Source: Bryobacterales bacterium
GTDB lineage: Bacteria; Acidobacteriota; Terriglobia; Bryobacterales; Bryobacteraceae
Reading direction: 5' to 3'
Assembly: GCA_009697495.1 (NCBI GenBank)
Contig: SHUN01000159.1
Span: forward strand, 1-6,808
Length of the DNA: 6,808 nucleotides
Shown: piece by piece, positions 1 through 6,794 of the stretch
Numbering within the stretch: position 1 is the first letter of the stretch
Layout of the letters: each line of letters begins with the position of its first letter
Notes under the pieces: generated by a model
What the model saw: only the letters and a program-made list of their open reading frames with translations
Told to the model about the DNA's origin: nothing
Database searches by the model: none
Made by a program: the position numbers and the translations under genes

Positions 1-1
1 C

Positions 2-250
2 TACATGCTCGGCACCGCCCTCAAGCAAAAAGGCGAACTCGCCGAAGCCGCCAATGCGCTCGAAGAAGCCATTCGCCTCAACCCCGAAACCCCTGGCCCC
101 TTCAACACCCTCGCCCAAATCCGCCAACTCCAAGGCGACCGCGAAGCCGCCAAAAAAGGATTCGCGCAAGCCGCCGAAGTAAAAAAGAAAATCGACGCCT
201 CGCAAGCCCAGCGCCTCCGCTCTATGAGCCCTTCCCCTCCACGGCGATAA
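2..250 (+). CDS. TPR-repeat protein, C-terminal fragment (5' end outside the window)
   Basis: This is the last 82 residues of a tetratricopeptide-repeat protein. The reading frame is open from base 2, so the ATG at base 5 is probably internal and the true start lies left of the window. The visible part begins with a TPR (YMLGTALKQKGELAEAANAL, then EEAIRLNP). A second helical pair follows (FNTLAQIRQLQGDREAAKKG, then FAQAAEVKKK), with the usual Gly/Ala/Leu spacing of a repeat. The C-terminus is a basic Ser/Pro/Arg-rich tail (RSMSPSPPRR). The last 29 bp overlap the 3' end of the convergent ASPIC-UnbV gene. TPR domains are protein-protein scaffolds. In Acidobacteriota and Planctomycetes such proteins are often next to, or fused with, CRTAC1/ASPIC proteins, so a joint role is plausible but is inferred from position only. 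The fold is certain; the substrate and cellular location are unknown. Confidence 0.85.
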   Translation, partial: YMLGTALKQKGELAEAANALEEAIRLNPETPGPFNTLAQIRQLQGDREAAKKGFAQAAEVKKKIDASQAQRLRSMSPSPPRR

Positions 251-1922
251 GCACTTGATTCGCCTTCACCTGTAAATGTGTATCGACAACTCCGCTCGGC
301 CAGCGTATCTCCAAATCAGCCTCGGAAGCCGCCCCCAATCCAAAATGCACCCGCAAATCGCTCTGCGATAAATAACTGCCCCCGCTCCGCACTTCGTCCA
401 TCTGCCGGTGGCCGCCCGTCTTGCAATAAACACGCGCCCCAATCCCTGTACGATTCGACTTCACACCAACCGTCTTCACCTTTAGCCAGTTATTCTTCAA
501 CGTCGAATCGCACCGCAACAACTGCGGCACATCATTGATGCAATTCACCAGCAAATCCAAATCGCCGTCGTTGTCAAAATCCCCCACGGCCATCCCGCGC
601 CCCGTCACCTTTTCCATAACGCCCGCCCCTAACTCCTCGGAAACCTCAACAAATCGCCCATTGCCCAAATTTCGATACGCCACCTTTCGCTGCCGGTAAC
701 CGGACTCCGCCGCGGACTCCCCCACCTCCGGATACACGTGTCCATTGCACAGCATAATGTCCGCCCAGCCATCGTTGTCGAAGTCCATGAACGATGCGCC
801 CCAGCCCAGGAAACGCGTCACCCGGCCCAGCCCCGATTGGAACGTCTGATCCTCGAAAACGCCCCCGCCCGCGCCGCGATACAAACTCGACGTATCCCCC
901 GCGAAGTTCGTTTTCACAATGTCAAAGTTGCCGTCGCAATTGTAGTCAGCCACGCCAACGCCCATCCCCGCCTGCGGCTTTCCATCCGCCGAAAATGCCA
1001 CTCCGGACTCAATCGCAATCTCGCTGAACGTCCCGTCGTGATTGTTTTTATACAGCGCGGAAGAGGTCGAATCATTAGCCACATAGATATCCGGCCAGCC
1101 ATCGTTGTCGAAGTCGGAGACGATCACGCCCAGCCCATACGTGCCAGCACTCTTCAGTATTCCGGCCGCTTCCGACACATCCGTGAACGTGCCATTCCCA
1201 TTATTCCGAAACAGAATATTCTTCCCGCCCTGCAATCCCGGCGGCCCGCAGGCCACTAGCAGCCCCTTATATTTACACGGTCCCGATTCCGGCAGCGGCG
1301 CTGTCTTCGGATCAAAATCAATATAGTTCGCGACAAACAAATCCAAATGCCCGTCCCTGTTTGTATCCACAAACGCGCAGCCCGTGTTGTGCCGCCGAAG
1401 CCCCCCTTTCGTCCGCGTCGTCACCCCCGCCTTCGCCGCCACATCCACGAACTTCCCCTTCCCCAAATTCTTCCAAAGCGAGCAGTCGCCCCAATAGCTG
1501 ACAAACAAATCATCCAGCCCGTCGTTGTCAAAATCTCCCACGCAGCACCCGCTCCCCCAACCCGTCCGCCCAATTCCCGCCGCAATTGTCACGTCCGTGA
1601 ACGTGCCATCCCGATTGTTCTTAAACAATCGGCTCACGGGAGCCACCGCAAACTTCGTCTCAAACCGGCTGCCATTCACCAAAAAAATATCCAGCCAGCC
1701 ATCGTGGTCATAATCAAAAAACGCCGCGCCGCAACCCGTCGTCTCAATCAAATACTTGTTGCGGTTCTCGCTTCCGTAAATCGTCTTCGCCTTCAATCCC
1801 GCCTCGCGCGCGACGTTCACAAACGACACGCCCACGCCCTGCCCGCGAATGAGTTGATCGAACCCAAACACGGCGCCCGTCCGGCAGAGCGAGCGAATCA
1901 ACGAACGGCGGGAGACCGGCAT
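222..1922 (-). CDS. CRTAC1/ASPIC-UnbV family FG-GAP repeat protein, probably Tat-exported
   Basis: A complete 566-residue secreted beta-propeller-type protein. The N-terminus carries a twin-arginine-like motif (SRRSLIR, residues 4-10), but the hydrophobic stretch after it is short and weak. The mature part probably starts near VSFVNVAREAGL (32-43). Seven FG-GAP/VCBS-like repeats follow, each with an Asp-rich loop of the Dx[DN]xDG calcium-binding type, at residues 70-75, 130-135, 186-191, 270-275, 326-331, 380-385 and 448-453. A Cys pair (C216, C225, in CKYKGLLVACGPPG) lies in the insertion after repeat three, as is common in this family. The C-terminus is an ASPIC/UnbV domain (about 488-560, with RTGIGARV and IRWPSGVVD). 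The start is the first ATG after an in-frame stop (TAG on the minus strand, 1929-1931) and has an AGGGAG just upstream. Family members are extracellular or periplasmic. They are thought to be structural or binding proteins, and no enzymatic activity is established. The neighbouring convergent gene encodes a TPR protein. Confidence 0.93.
   Translation of the reverse strand: MPVSRRSLIRSLCRTGAVFGFDQLIRGQGVGVSFVNVAREAGLKAKTIYGSENRNKYLIETTGCGAAFFDYDHDGWLDIFLVNGSRFETKFAVAPVSRLFKNNRDGTFTDVTIAAGIGRTGWGSGCCVGDFDNDGLDDLFVSYWGDCSLWKNLGKGKFVDVAAKAGVTTRTKGGLRRHNTGCAFVDTNRDGHLDLFVANYIDFDPKTAPLPESGPCKYKGLLVACGPPGLQGGKNILFRNNGNGTFTDVSEAAGILKSAGTYGLGVIVSDFDNDGWPDIYVANDSTSSALYKNNHDGTFSEIAIESGVAFSADGKPQAGMGVGVADYNCDGNFDIVKTNFAGDTSSLYRGAGGGVFEDQTFQSGLGRVTRFLGWGASFMDFDNDGWADIMLCNGHVYPEVGESAAESGYRQRKVAYRNLGNGRFVEVSEELGAGVMEKVTGRGMAVGDFDNDGDLDLLVNCINDVPQLLRCDSTLKNNWLKVKTVGVKSNRTGIGARVYCKTGGHRQMDEVRSGGSYLSQSDLRVHFGLGAASEADLEIRWPSGVVDTHLQVKANQVLIAVEGKGS
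765..1115 (-). repeat. Direct DNA repeats inside the ASPIC-UnbV gene (765-785 and 1095-1115)
   Basis: A 21-base stretch at 765-785 recurs exactly at 1095-1115, both encoding the FDNDGW loop of an FG-GAP repeat. A second pair, 16 bases at 566-581 and 1520-1535, encodes another copy of the FDNDG loop. The repeats reflect conserved protein loops kept similar at the DNA level. I see no sign that they are a separate element. Confidence 0.6.
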
Positions 1923-1924
1923 TG

Positions 1925-1930
1925 CTCCCT
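1925..1930 (-). promoter_or_regulatory. Probable ribosome binding site of the ASPIC-UnbV gene
   Basis: Read on the minus strand, AGGGAG lies 2 bases before the ATG at 1922. It is a good Shine-Dalgarno match, but the spacing is shorter than usual. With the in-frame TAG at 1929-1931 it leaves this ATG as the only sensible start. Confidence 0.45.
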
Positions 1931-2345
1931 ATTGTGCCATCCTCTTGGAAAACTTGAACTCGCCCACGCACAAATAGCTCCCAATTCAACTCGCCGCCGG
2001 GAGCCGTTCCAACTCCCTCACCAGCCCACAAGCCGCCCGTACGGCCGCCGCCGCCATCGCGTCAAATGTCTGTCCACGCGAATGCGAATCTCAATCTGGA
2101 TCGCGAACCGACGCCCTTCCAGTCAGCGGCATTCTACCCGGCGTCGGTTCAAATGCAAACGCAATCGCACTTCACCTCGGTAATAGCAACGGCGTCATTA
2201 ATATCAATTCCGCATCCGTTCCAGGCAACGTGGATGGCTACCAGTTTCAGGCCCTGCTTGCCGCCTCCCCGGCCGTCGAAGCATACGGCGTGCCGGAACC
2301 CGCGCCGGACGCCCAAGCGACCCATAATCAATTAATTCTCCCGTT

Positions 2346-2351
2346 TATGAT
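2346..2351 (+). promoter_or_regulatory. Possible -10 element of the receptor gene
   Basis: TATGAT matches the sigma-70 -10 consensus at five of six bases and sits in a locally AT-rich stretch, 12 bases before the receptor ATG. No good -35 hexamer is visible about 17 bases upstream. If real, transcription would start only about 4-6 bases before the ATG, giving a nearly leaderless mRNA. That would fit the absence of a Shine-Dalgarno sequence in front of this gene. The site could equally be chance. Confidence 0.22.
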
Positions 2352-2363
2352 AAAGTTCCGGTC

Positions 2364-5300
2364 ATGCGAATCGCGAAACTTTTTCTCCTTTCCTTTACAC
2401 TCGCATTGGCTGCCCTCGCCCAGGACTCCCGCGGCCAAATCCAGGGTCGAGTCACCGATCCCTCCGGCGCTGTCATCTCCGGCGCCGCCGTCCGCGCCGT
2501 CAACACCGCCACCAATCAAGCCACCCCAGTCGCCACCAACCAGACCGGCGACTTCCTCGTCCCCTTCCTCCTCCCCGGCACTTACAAAGTCTCCGTCGCA
2601 GCAGCCGGTTTCAAACAGTGGATTCGCGATGGCGTCGGCGTCCAGGTCAATGACCGCATCACGCTCAACGCCACGCTCACCGTCGGCAGCGCCGCTGAAT
2701 CCGTCAGCGTCACCGGCGACGCCCCGCTCGTCGACGCCTCCTCCGCCTCCCTCGGCACCGTCGTCGATCAGCGCCGCGTCTCTGAACTCCCCCTCAAAGA
2801 CGGCAATCCCATCATGCTCTCCAGCCTCAGCCCCGGCGTCATGAACCTCTCCACCGGCGGCTGGTCCCGTCCCTTCGATAACGCCTCGCCCTCGGCCATC
2901 GCTATCAGCGGCAATCGTACCGGCACCAATGAATTCACCATCGACGGCGCGCCCAACACCACCGGCGCCGGTGGCAACGTCGCCTACATCCCGCCCGCCG
3001 GTGTCGTCGAAGAATTCAAAATCCAAACCGCCACTTTCGACGCCGCCAACGGCTTCGCCTCCGGCGCCGTCATCAACGTCAGTCTCAAATCCGGCACCAA
3101 TCAACTGCACGGCCAACTCTACGAGTTTTTCCAGAATCCCATCCTCAACGCCAACAGCTTCTTCAATAACCTCTCCGGCCAGGCCCGCGCCAACATCCGC
3201 CAGCACCGCTTCGGCGGCAACGCCAACGGCCCCATCGTTCTCCCCAAGCTCTACGATGGCCGAAACAAATCCTTCTGGATGTACGGCTATGAATCCATCA
3301 AAGACACCTTCCCCCGCGCCACTGTTACTGACACCGTCCCCACCGAAGCCGAGCGTCGCGGCGACTTCTCCCAACTCCTCACGGTCGGGTCCCAATACCA
3401 GATCTACGATCCCGCCACCATCACCGCCGCCGCCAACGGACGCTTCAGCCGCCAGCCCATCCCCGGCAACATCATCCCCTCCAGCCGCATCTCGCCGCTC
3501 GCACAAAACGTCCAGAAATACTGGCCCGCCGCCAACCTCCCCGGTACTCGCGACGGCAGCGCAAACTACACCATCCTCGTCCCTGATATCGACGACTTCT
3601 GGACCCACGTCTTCCGCGTCGATCACAACTTAAGCGAGCGCAACCGCTTCTTCCTCCGAGGCGATGCCAACCGCCGCCGCTCCGTCACCGAAAACCGCTA
3701 CGGCAACGATGCCTACGGCACTCTCTACTTCCGCCGCAACCTCGGCGGCGGCGCCGATCACGTTTACGTCTTCCGCCCCAATCTCCTTCTCAATACCCGT
3801 TACAGCTATACCAAGTACTACGACAACACCGATCCCCGCAGCATGGGCATCGATCTCGCCGGACTCGGCTTTTCCAGCGCCTATGTGAATCAAGTGAAGT
3901 CCATCTCACCCAACGCCGTCTCGCTCCCTAACTTAAACGTCGGCGGCTTCGCCGTCATCAGCGCCTCCGGCGTTTCGCGCGCTTCCCGCGACACCCACTC
4001 CCTGGCCGCCAACGTCACCCACATCATTCGCAATCACTCGCTCAAATACGGCTATGAACACCGTGTCTATCGCGACTTTAGCCTCAGCCTTGGCCTCAAC
4101 TCCGGGCGCTTCGATTTTGCCTCAGACTTTACCCGCGGCCCGCTCGACAACTCCCCCGCCGCGCCCCTCGGCCAGCCCCTGGCGTCTTTCCTCCTCGGCC
4201 AACCCACCGGCGGGTACCTCGACTTCAACGACACTTACGCCCAACAGGCCATCGTCTCCGGCGGCTATTTGCAGGACGATTGGAAGATCACCCGCAGGTT
4301 CACTCTCACCCTCGGTTTGCGCTACGAAATCGGCAGGCCTACTACCGAGCGCTTCAATCGCACCGTCCGCGGGTTCGACGCCAATGCCGCCAGCCCAGTC
4401 GAAGCCGCCGCCAAGGCCAATTACGCCCGCGCCCCCATTTCCGACATCTCCGCCGCCGATTTCCGCGTCCGCGGCGGCCTCACCTTCGCCGGCGCCAACG
4501 GCGAATCCCGCGGCCTCTGGAATGCCGATCGCAATAACTTCTCTCCCCGCATCGGTTTCGCTCATCAACTCGATAGCCGCACTGCCCTTCGCGGCGGCTT
4601 CGGCCGCTTCTACGATCTTGATCGTCAAAACGTAAATCAGTCCGGCTTCAGCCGCCGCACTCTTCTCGTCCCCAGCCTCAACAACGGCCAGAGCTTCCTC
4701 GCCAGCACCGCTACTCCCTATCCCGGCGGCATTGACCGTCCGAACGGCGCAGCCCAGGGGCTCCTCACCTTCGCCGGTCAGGGCGTCAGCTATTTCAATT
4801 CCGGCCTCCGTACCCCATACACCCAGCGATGGCAGTTCAGCGTCCAGCGCGAAGTCGTAAAGGATATGGCCCTCGAAGTCGCCTATGTCGGTTCCATGAG
4901 TCAGGATCTCCGCATCAGCCGCGCCCAAAATCCCATTCCTCGCCAGTTCTTAAGCACCGCCGTCACCAGGGATCAGCCCGCCATCGACGCGCTCTCCCGC
5001 GCCGTCACCAATCCCTTCTATCCGCTTCTTCCCAATACCGGCCTCGCCGCCACCACTACCACCCGCGGTCAGTTACTCCGCCCGTATCCGCAATTCACCG
5101 GCGTCTCCGTCACCAATAACGACGGCTATTCCAACTACCACTCCCTGCAATCCCGCCTCGAAAAGCGCTTCTCCAGCGGCTACACATTGATGACGTCCTA
5201 CACCTGGTCCAAGTTCATGGAAGGCATCGGCTATCTCAACGAAACCGATCCCAAGCCCGAATACGTCGTCAGCGACCAGGACCGCACGCACCGCCTTGTC

Positions 5301-5780
5301 GCCAGCGGGATCTGGGAACTGCCCTTCGGCCGGGGCAAACGCATCGGCGGCTGGCAGATCCAAGGCATCTACCAGTACCAGGCCGGCGCGGCTCTGGGTT
5401 TCGGCAACGCCATCTTCAACGGCGACCTGAAAGCCATCCCGCTCGCCAGCGATAAACGCTCCATCGGCCGCTGGTTCAATACGGACGCCGGCTTCGAGCG
5501 CAACGCCGCCCGCCAACTCGGCTCGAACATCCGCTACCTGCCCAGCCGCTACAACGGCATCCGCGGCGACGCTATGGACAACTGGGATCTCTCGGTGATC
5601 AAGAATACGTATTTCACCGAGCGAATCTATCTCCAGTTCCGCGCCGAGTTCCTCAATGCCTTCAACCATGCGCAATTCCTGGCCCCCAACACCACCCCTG
5701 CCAGCACCGCTTTCGGAACGGTCACCGAAACTGCGCAAATGCCGCGCCTTATGCAGTTCGGGCTGAAGATTTTCTTCTGA
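2364..5780 (+). CDS. Oar-like TonB-dependent receptor with carboxypeptidase-regulatory-like N-domain
   Basis: A complete 1138-residue outer-membrane receptor, the usual size for the Oar-like family of Acidobacteriota. Residues 1-19 are a signal peptide (basic start, LFLLSFTLALAALA, cleavage near AQ). About 24-115 is a carboxypeptidase-regulatory-like domain (GQIQGRVTDPSGAVISGAAV; TGDFLVPFLLPGTYKVSV). The plug spans about 118-245 (ELPLKDGNP; ISGNRTGTNEFTIDGAPN; VVEEFKIQTATFDAANG; VINVSLKSGTNQLHG). The beta-barrel fills the rest (FRVDHNLSERNRFFLRGD; YLQDDWKITRRFTLTLGLRY; RAEFLNAFNHAQF) and ends in the terminal Phe typical of outer-membrane barrels. I see no clear TonB box. The start is the first ATG after an in-frame TAA at 2325-2327 and begins the signal peptide, although no Shine-Dalgarno is visible. 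Such receptors import large substrates such as oligosaccharides or peptides using TonB-ExbBD energy; the substrate here cannot be told. No transporter or enzyme gene lies next to it. Confidence 0.93.
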   Translation: MRIAKLFLLSFTLALAALAQDSRGQIQGRVTDPSGAVISGAAVRAVNTATNQATPVATNQTGDFLVPFLLPGTYKVSVAAAGFKQWIRDGVGVQVNDRITLNATLTVGSAAESVSVTGDAPLVDASSASLGTVVDQRRVSELPLKDGNPIMLSSLSPGVMNLSTGGWSRPFDNASPSAIAISGNRTGTNEFTIDGAPNTTGAGGNVAYIPPAGVVEEFKIQTATFDAANGFASGAVINVSLKSGTNQLHGQLYEFFQNPILNANSFFNNLSGQARANIRQHRFGGNANGPIVLPKLYDGRNKSFWMYGYESIKDTFPRATVTDTVPTEAERRGDFSQLLTVGSQYQIYDPATITAAANGRFSRQPIPGNIIPSSRISPLAQNVQKYWPAANLPGTRDGSANYTILVPDIDDFWTHVFRVDHNLSERNRFFLRGDANRRRSVTENRYGNDAYGTLYFRRNLGGGADHVYVFRPNLLLNTRYSYTKYYDNTDPRSMGIDLAGLGFSSAYVNQVKSISPNAVSLPNLNVGGFAVISASGVSRASRDTHSLAANVTHIIRNHSLKYGYEHRVYRDFSLSLGLNSGRFDFASDFTRGPLDNSPAAPLGQPLASFLLGQPTGGYLDFNDTYAQQAIVSGGYLQDDWKITRRFTLTLGLRYEIGRPTTERFNRTVRGFDANAASPVEAAAKANYARAPISDISAADFRVRGGLTFAGANGESRGLWNADRNNFSPRIGFAHQLDSRTALRGGFGRFYDLDRQNVNQSGFSRRTLLVPSLNNGQSFLASTATPYPGGIDRPNGAAQGLLTFAGQGVSYFNSGLRTPYTQRWQFSVQREVVKDMALEVAYVGSMSQDLRISRAQNPIPRQFLSTAVTRDQPAIDALSRAVTNPFYPLLPNTGLAATTTTRGQLLRPYPQFTGVSVTNNDGYSNYHSLQSRLEKRFSSGYTLMTSYTWSKFMEGIGYLNETDPKPEYVVSDQDRTHRLVASGIWELPFGRGKRIGGWQIQGIYQYQAGAALGFGNAIFNGDLKAIPLASDKRSIGRWFNTDAGFERNAARQLGSNIRYLPSRYNGIRGDAMDNWDLSVIKNTYFTERIYLQFRAEFLNAFNHAQFLAPNTTPASTAFGTVTETAQMPRLMQFGLKIFF

Positions 5781-5802
5781 ATGGAACAGTAACAGGACCT
5801 GC

Positions 5803-6021
5803 AAATCCCATCTGTCATTTCTTCTCATTCTCTCGCTTCTTTCCCCAGCCCTTCACGCGGAGACCAAACCCGTCGAAATTAAATGAAGCGAACTCAGCTC
5901 TCTCGTCACCGGTCACGCCATCGAATGCACCACGAAAGAAGGTGTCTCACTGAAAGGCGATGTTGTCGCCGTCAGGCCGGAGGAGTTGGTGCGCAACGTC
6001 AAGCGCAGTTCCAATCCGAAA
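5803..6021 (+). pseudogene. Broken gene for a small secreted Sm/SH3-like protein (TGA in place of Trp)
   Basis: One frame (codons in register with 5821) reads a signal peptide (SHLSFLLILSLLSPALHA, ending about 5868), then ETKPVEIK. It meets TGA at 5884-5886 and continues sensibly for 45 codons: SELSSLVTGHAIECTTKEG, VSLKGDVVAVRPEELVRNV, KRSSNPK. I recall related acidobacterial secreted proteins with a Trp at the interrupted position (a KWSEL-like context), so a single TGG-to-TGA change would explain the stop. The core (G-x-x-I-x-x-x-x-x-x-G-x-x-x-x-G-x-V-x-x-V) resembles a small SH3/Sm-like beta-barrel; this is inference. No credible start codon is found upstream: the nearby ATG at 5781 is out of frame and stops after three codons. 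Homology ends near base 6021, where a different relic begins in another frame. It starts only about 20 bases after the receptor stop. The function was never known to me, and no complete product can be made. Confidence 0.65.
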
Positions 6022-6022
6022 C

Positions 6023-6794
6023 GAACGCCCATTGGCGGAGACCGGCAGGCAACTCGGCGTAAAGCTCACGCGGAAGGCCGAAGGCGCAGGGGAGTTGGAT
6101 GTCTATTTCGACCCAGGCATCCCGATAGAGGAAAAGATCATTTTCATCCGCTTCGTTCATGAGCACCTTCACGAAAAATCCCCGGAATTTGTCCGTCTTC
6201 GGCACTAAGTCTGTCCGCACTGCCACACCCCGGTCGCCAATCGCGAAGTGGCCATGCGCCGCCTGCAGGAGTGGTACGAAAACACGGCGGCCAAACGCCC
6301 GGAACCGCCCACCATCCTCTGCGTCAACTGCGAAAAGCGCGCGCCTCTTTGGGACCAACTGGAGGAACTCTTCGCCAGCCCGGAAAACCGGCAACAAGTG
6401 CGAGGCATCCGCCCTCATCCTCGACAACGAAAGCAAAGAGCGCGCCCTGGACGGCCAACTCTCCCGTGAATGCAGCGTCAGCGACCACGGCATCGACATG
6501 GAAATCGAGTTCAAAGACGACAACGGCGAAGCCACCGGCCGGAAACTCTACCTCCAACTCAAATCCGGCGATTCCCACCTCAAGCAACGCCAGCGCGACG
6601 ACGGCCGCTACTGGATGGACCAAGCCTTCCCCGTCATGCTCGTCATCCGCAACTCCGAGGGCGAAGTCCGCTGGATGGAAGTCCGCGACTGGCTGAAAAT
6701 CGAAACCGGCAAAGCCCGAAAACCAGTCACCCAAATCATCTTCGAAGGCGAGCGCTTCGACGTCATGAGCGTCCGCCGCTGGCGCGACAGGTAA
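6023..6794 (+). pseudogene. Decayed C-terminus of an LRR-Roc-COR-type protein: zinc ribbon plus DUF4365
   Basis: Two frames joined by a frameshift give one recognisable protein tail. The first frame (6023-6401) reads GVKLTRKAEGAGELDVYFDP, IPIEEKIIFIRFVHEHL and VRLRH. It hits TAA at 6206-6208, where relatives have Tyr, then continues VCPHCHTPV and ILCVNCEKRAPLWDQLEELF: a CxxC...CxxC zinc ribbon. Near 6401 (after QQV) the protein moves to the other frame: EASALILDNESKERAL, SVSDHGIDMEIEFKDDNG, LYLQLKSGDSHL, then YWMDQAFPVMLVIRN, SEGEVRWMEVRDWLK and FDVMSVRRWRDR, ending at TAA 6792-6794. The last part is a DUF4365 domain with PD-(D/E)XK-like residues: Asp in GID, Glu in MEIEF, and QLK. As I recall the family, two stretches of about 10-13 residues are missing, at ERAL/DGQL (about 6450) and RDDG/RYW (about 6606). 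The GTPase (Roc), COR and leucine-rich repeats that normally precede this tail are absent. Assignment to the Roc-COR architecture rests on memory of such tails in cyanobacteria and Acidobacteriota. Sequencing error could mimic some, but not all, of the lesions. Confidence 0.72.

Larger units (their letters stand above)
1923..2363. other. Intergenic gap with a possible unassigned relic (open + frame 1978-2345)
   Basis: This 441-bp stretch lies between the divergent starts of the ASPIC-UnbV gene and the receptor gene, so it should hold the promoters of both. No intact gene is convincing here. On the + strand the frame beginning after the TAG at 1975-1977 stays open through the whole gap. From about 2130 to 2340 it reads like protein (GVGSNANAIALHLGNSNGVI; later GNVDGYQFQALLAASPAVEA), with mixed Gly/Ala/Val/Asp content, yet it has no ATG until 2230. 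On the minus strand, roughly 2064-1990 reads VRAACGLVRELERLPAAS before a TGA, which also looks protein-like. I recognise neither. The gap is somewhat AT-richer near 2320-2355, next to the receptor start. No clear rho-independent terminator or tRNA is visible. Confidence 0.35.

Noticed and set aside
1347..2183. 278-residue + strand open frame across the ASPIC-UnbV gene and into the gap
   Set aside because: Arg/Pro/His-rich antisense shadow of the real minus-strand gene; no recognisable domain.
2328..3626. 432-residue open frame on the minus strand opposite the receptor gene
   Set aside because: Its composition (Gly/Ala/Asp/Val/Glu runs, no motifs) is what the antisense of NNC-rich coding DNA gives. 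It ends just before the receptor start and has no domain or signal.
5781..5820. Rho-independent terminator after the receptor gene
   Set aside because: No GC-rich hairpin followed by a T run is visible between 5781 and 5820.
4122..5828. Minus-strand open frames of 268 and 251 residues opposite the receptor barrel
   Set aside because: Low-complexity antisense text of a high-GC gene, while the receptor reading is unmistakable.
5884..6208. Stop-codon recoding (TGA as Trp, TAA as Tyr)
   Set aside because: Two different stops, plus a frameshift and missing segments nearby, while the large intact genes here use TGA and TAA as normal stops. Decay is the simpler reading.
5999..6535. 178-residue minus-strand open frame in the right-hand region
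   Set aside because: The opposite strand over the same bases gives recognisable zinc-ribbon and DUF4365 text, so this is a shadow.
6159..6794. Intact 211-residue + strand gene starting at the ATG at 6159
   Set aside because: Only the part from about 6402 is protein-like. The first 80 codons are out of register with the recognisable zinc-ribbon frame, so the ATG is not a real start.
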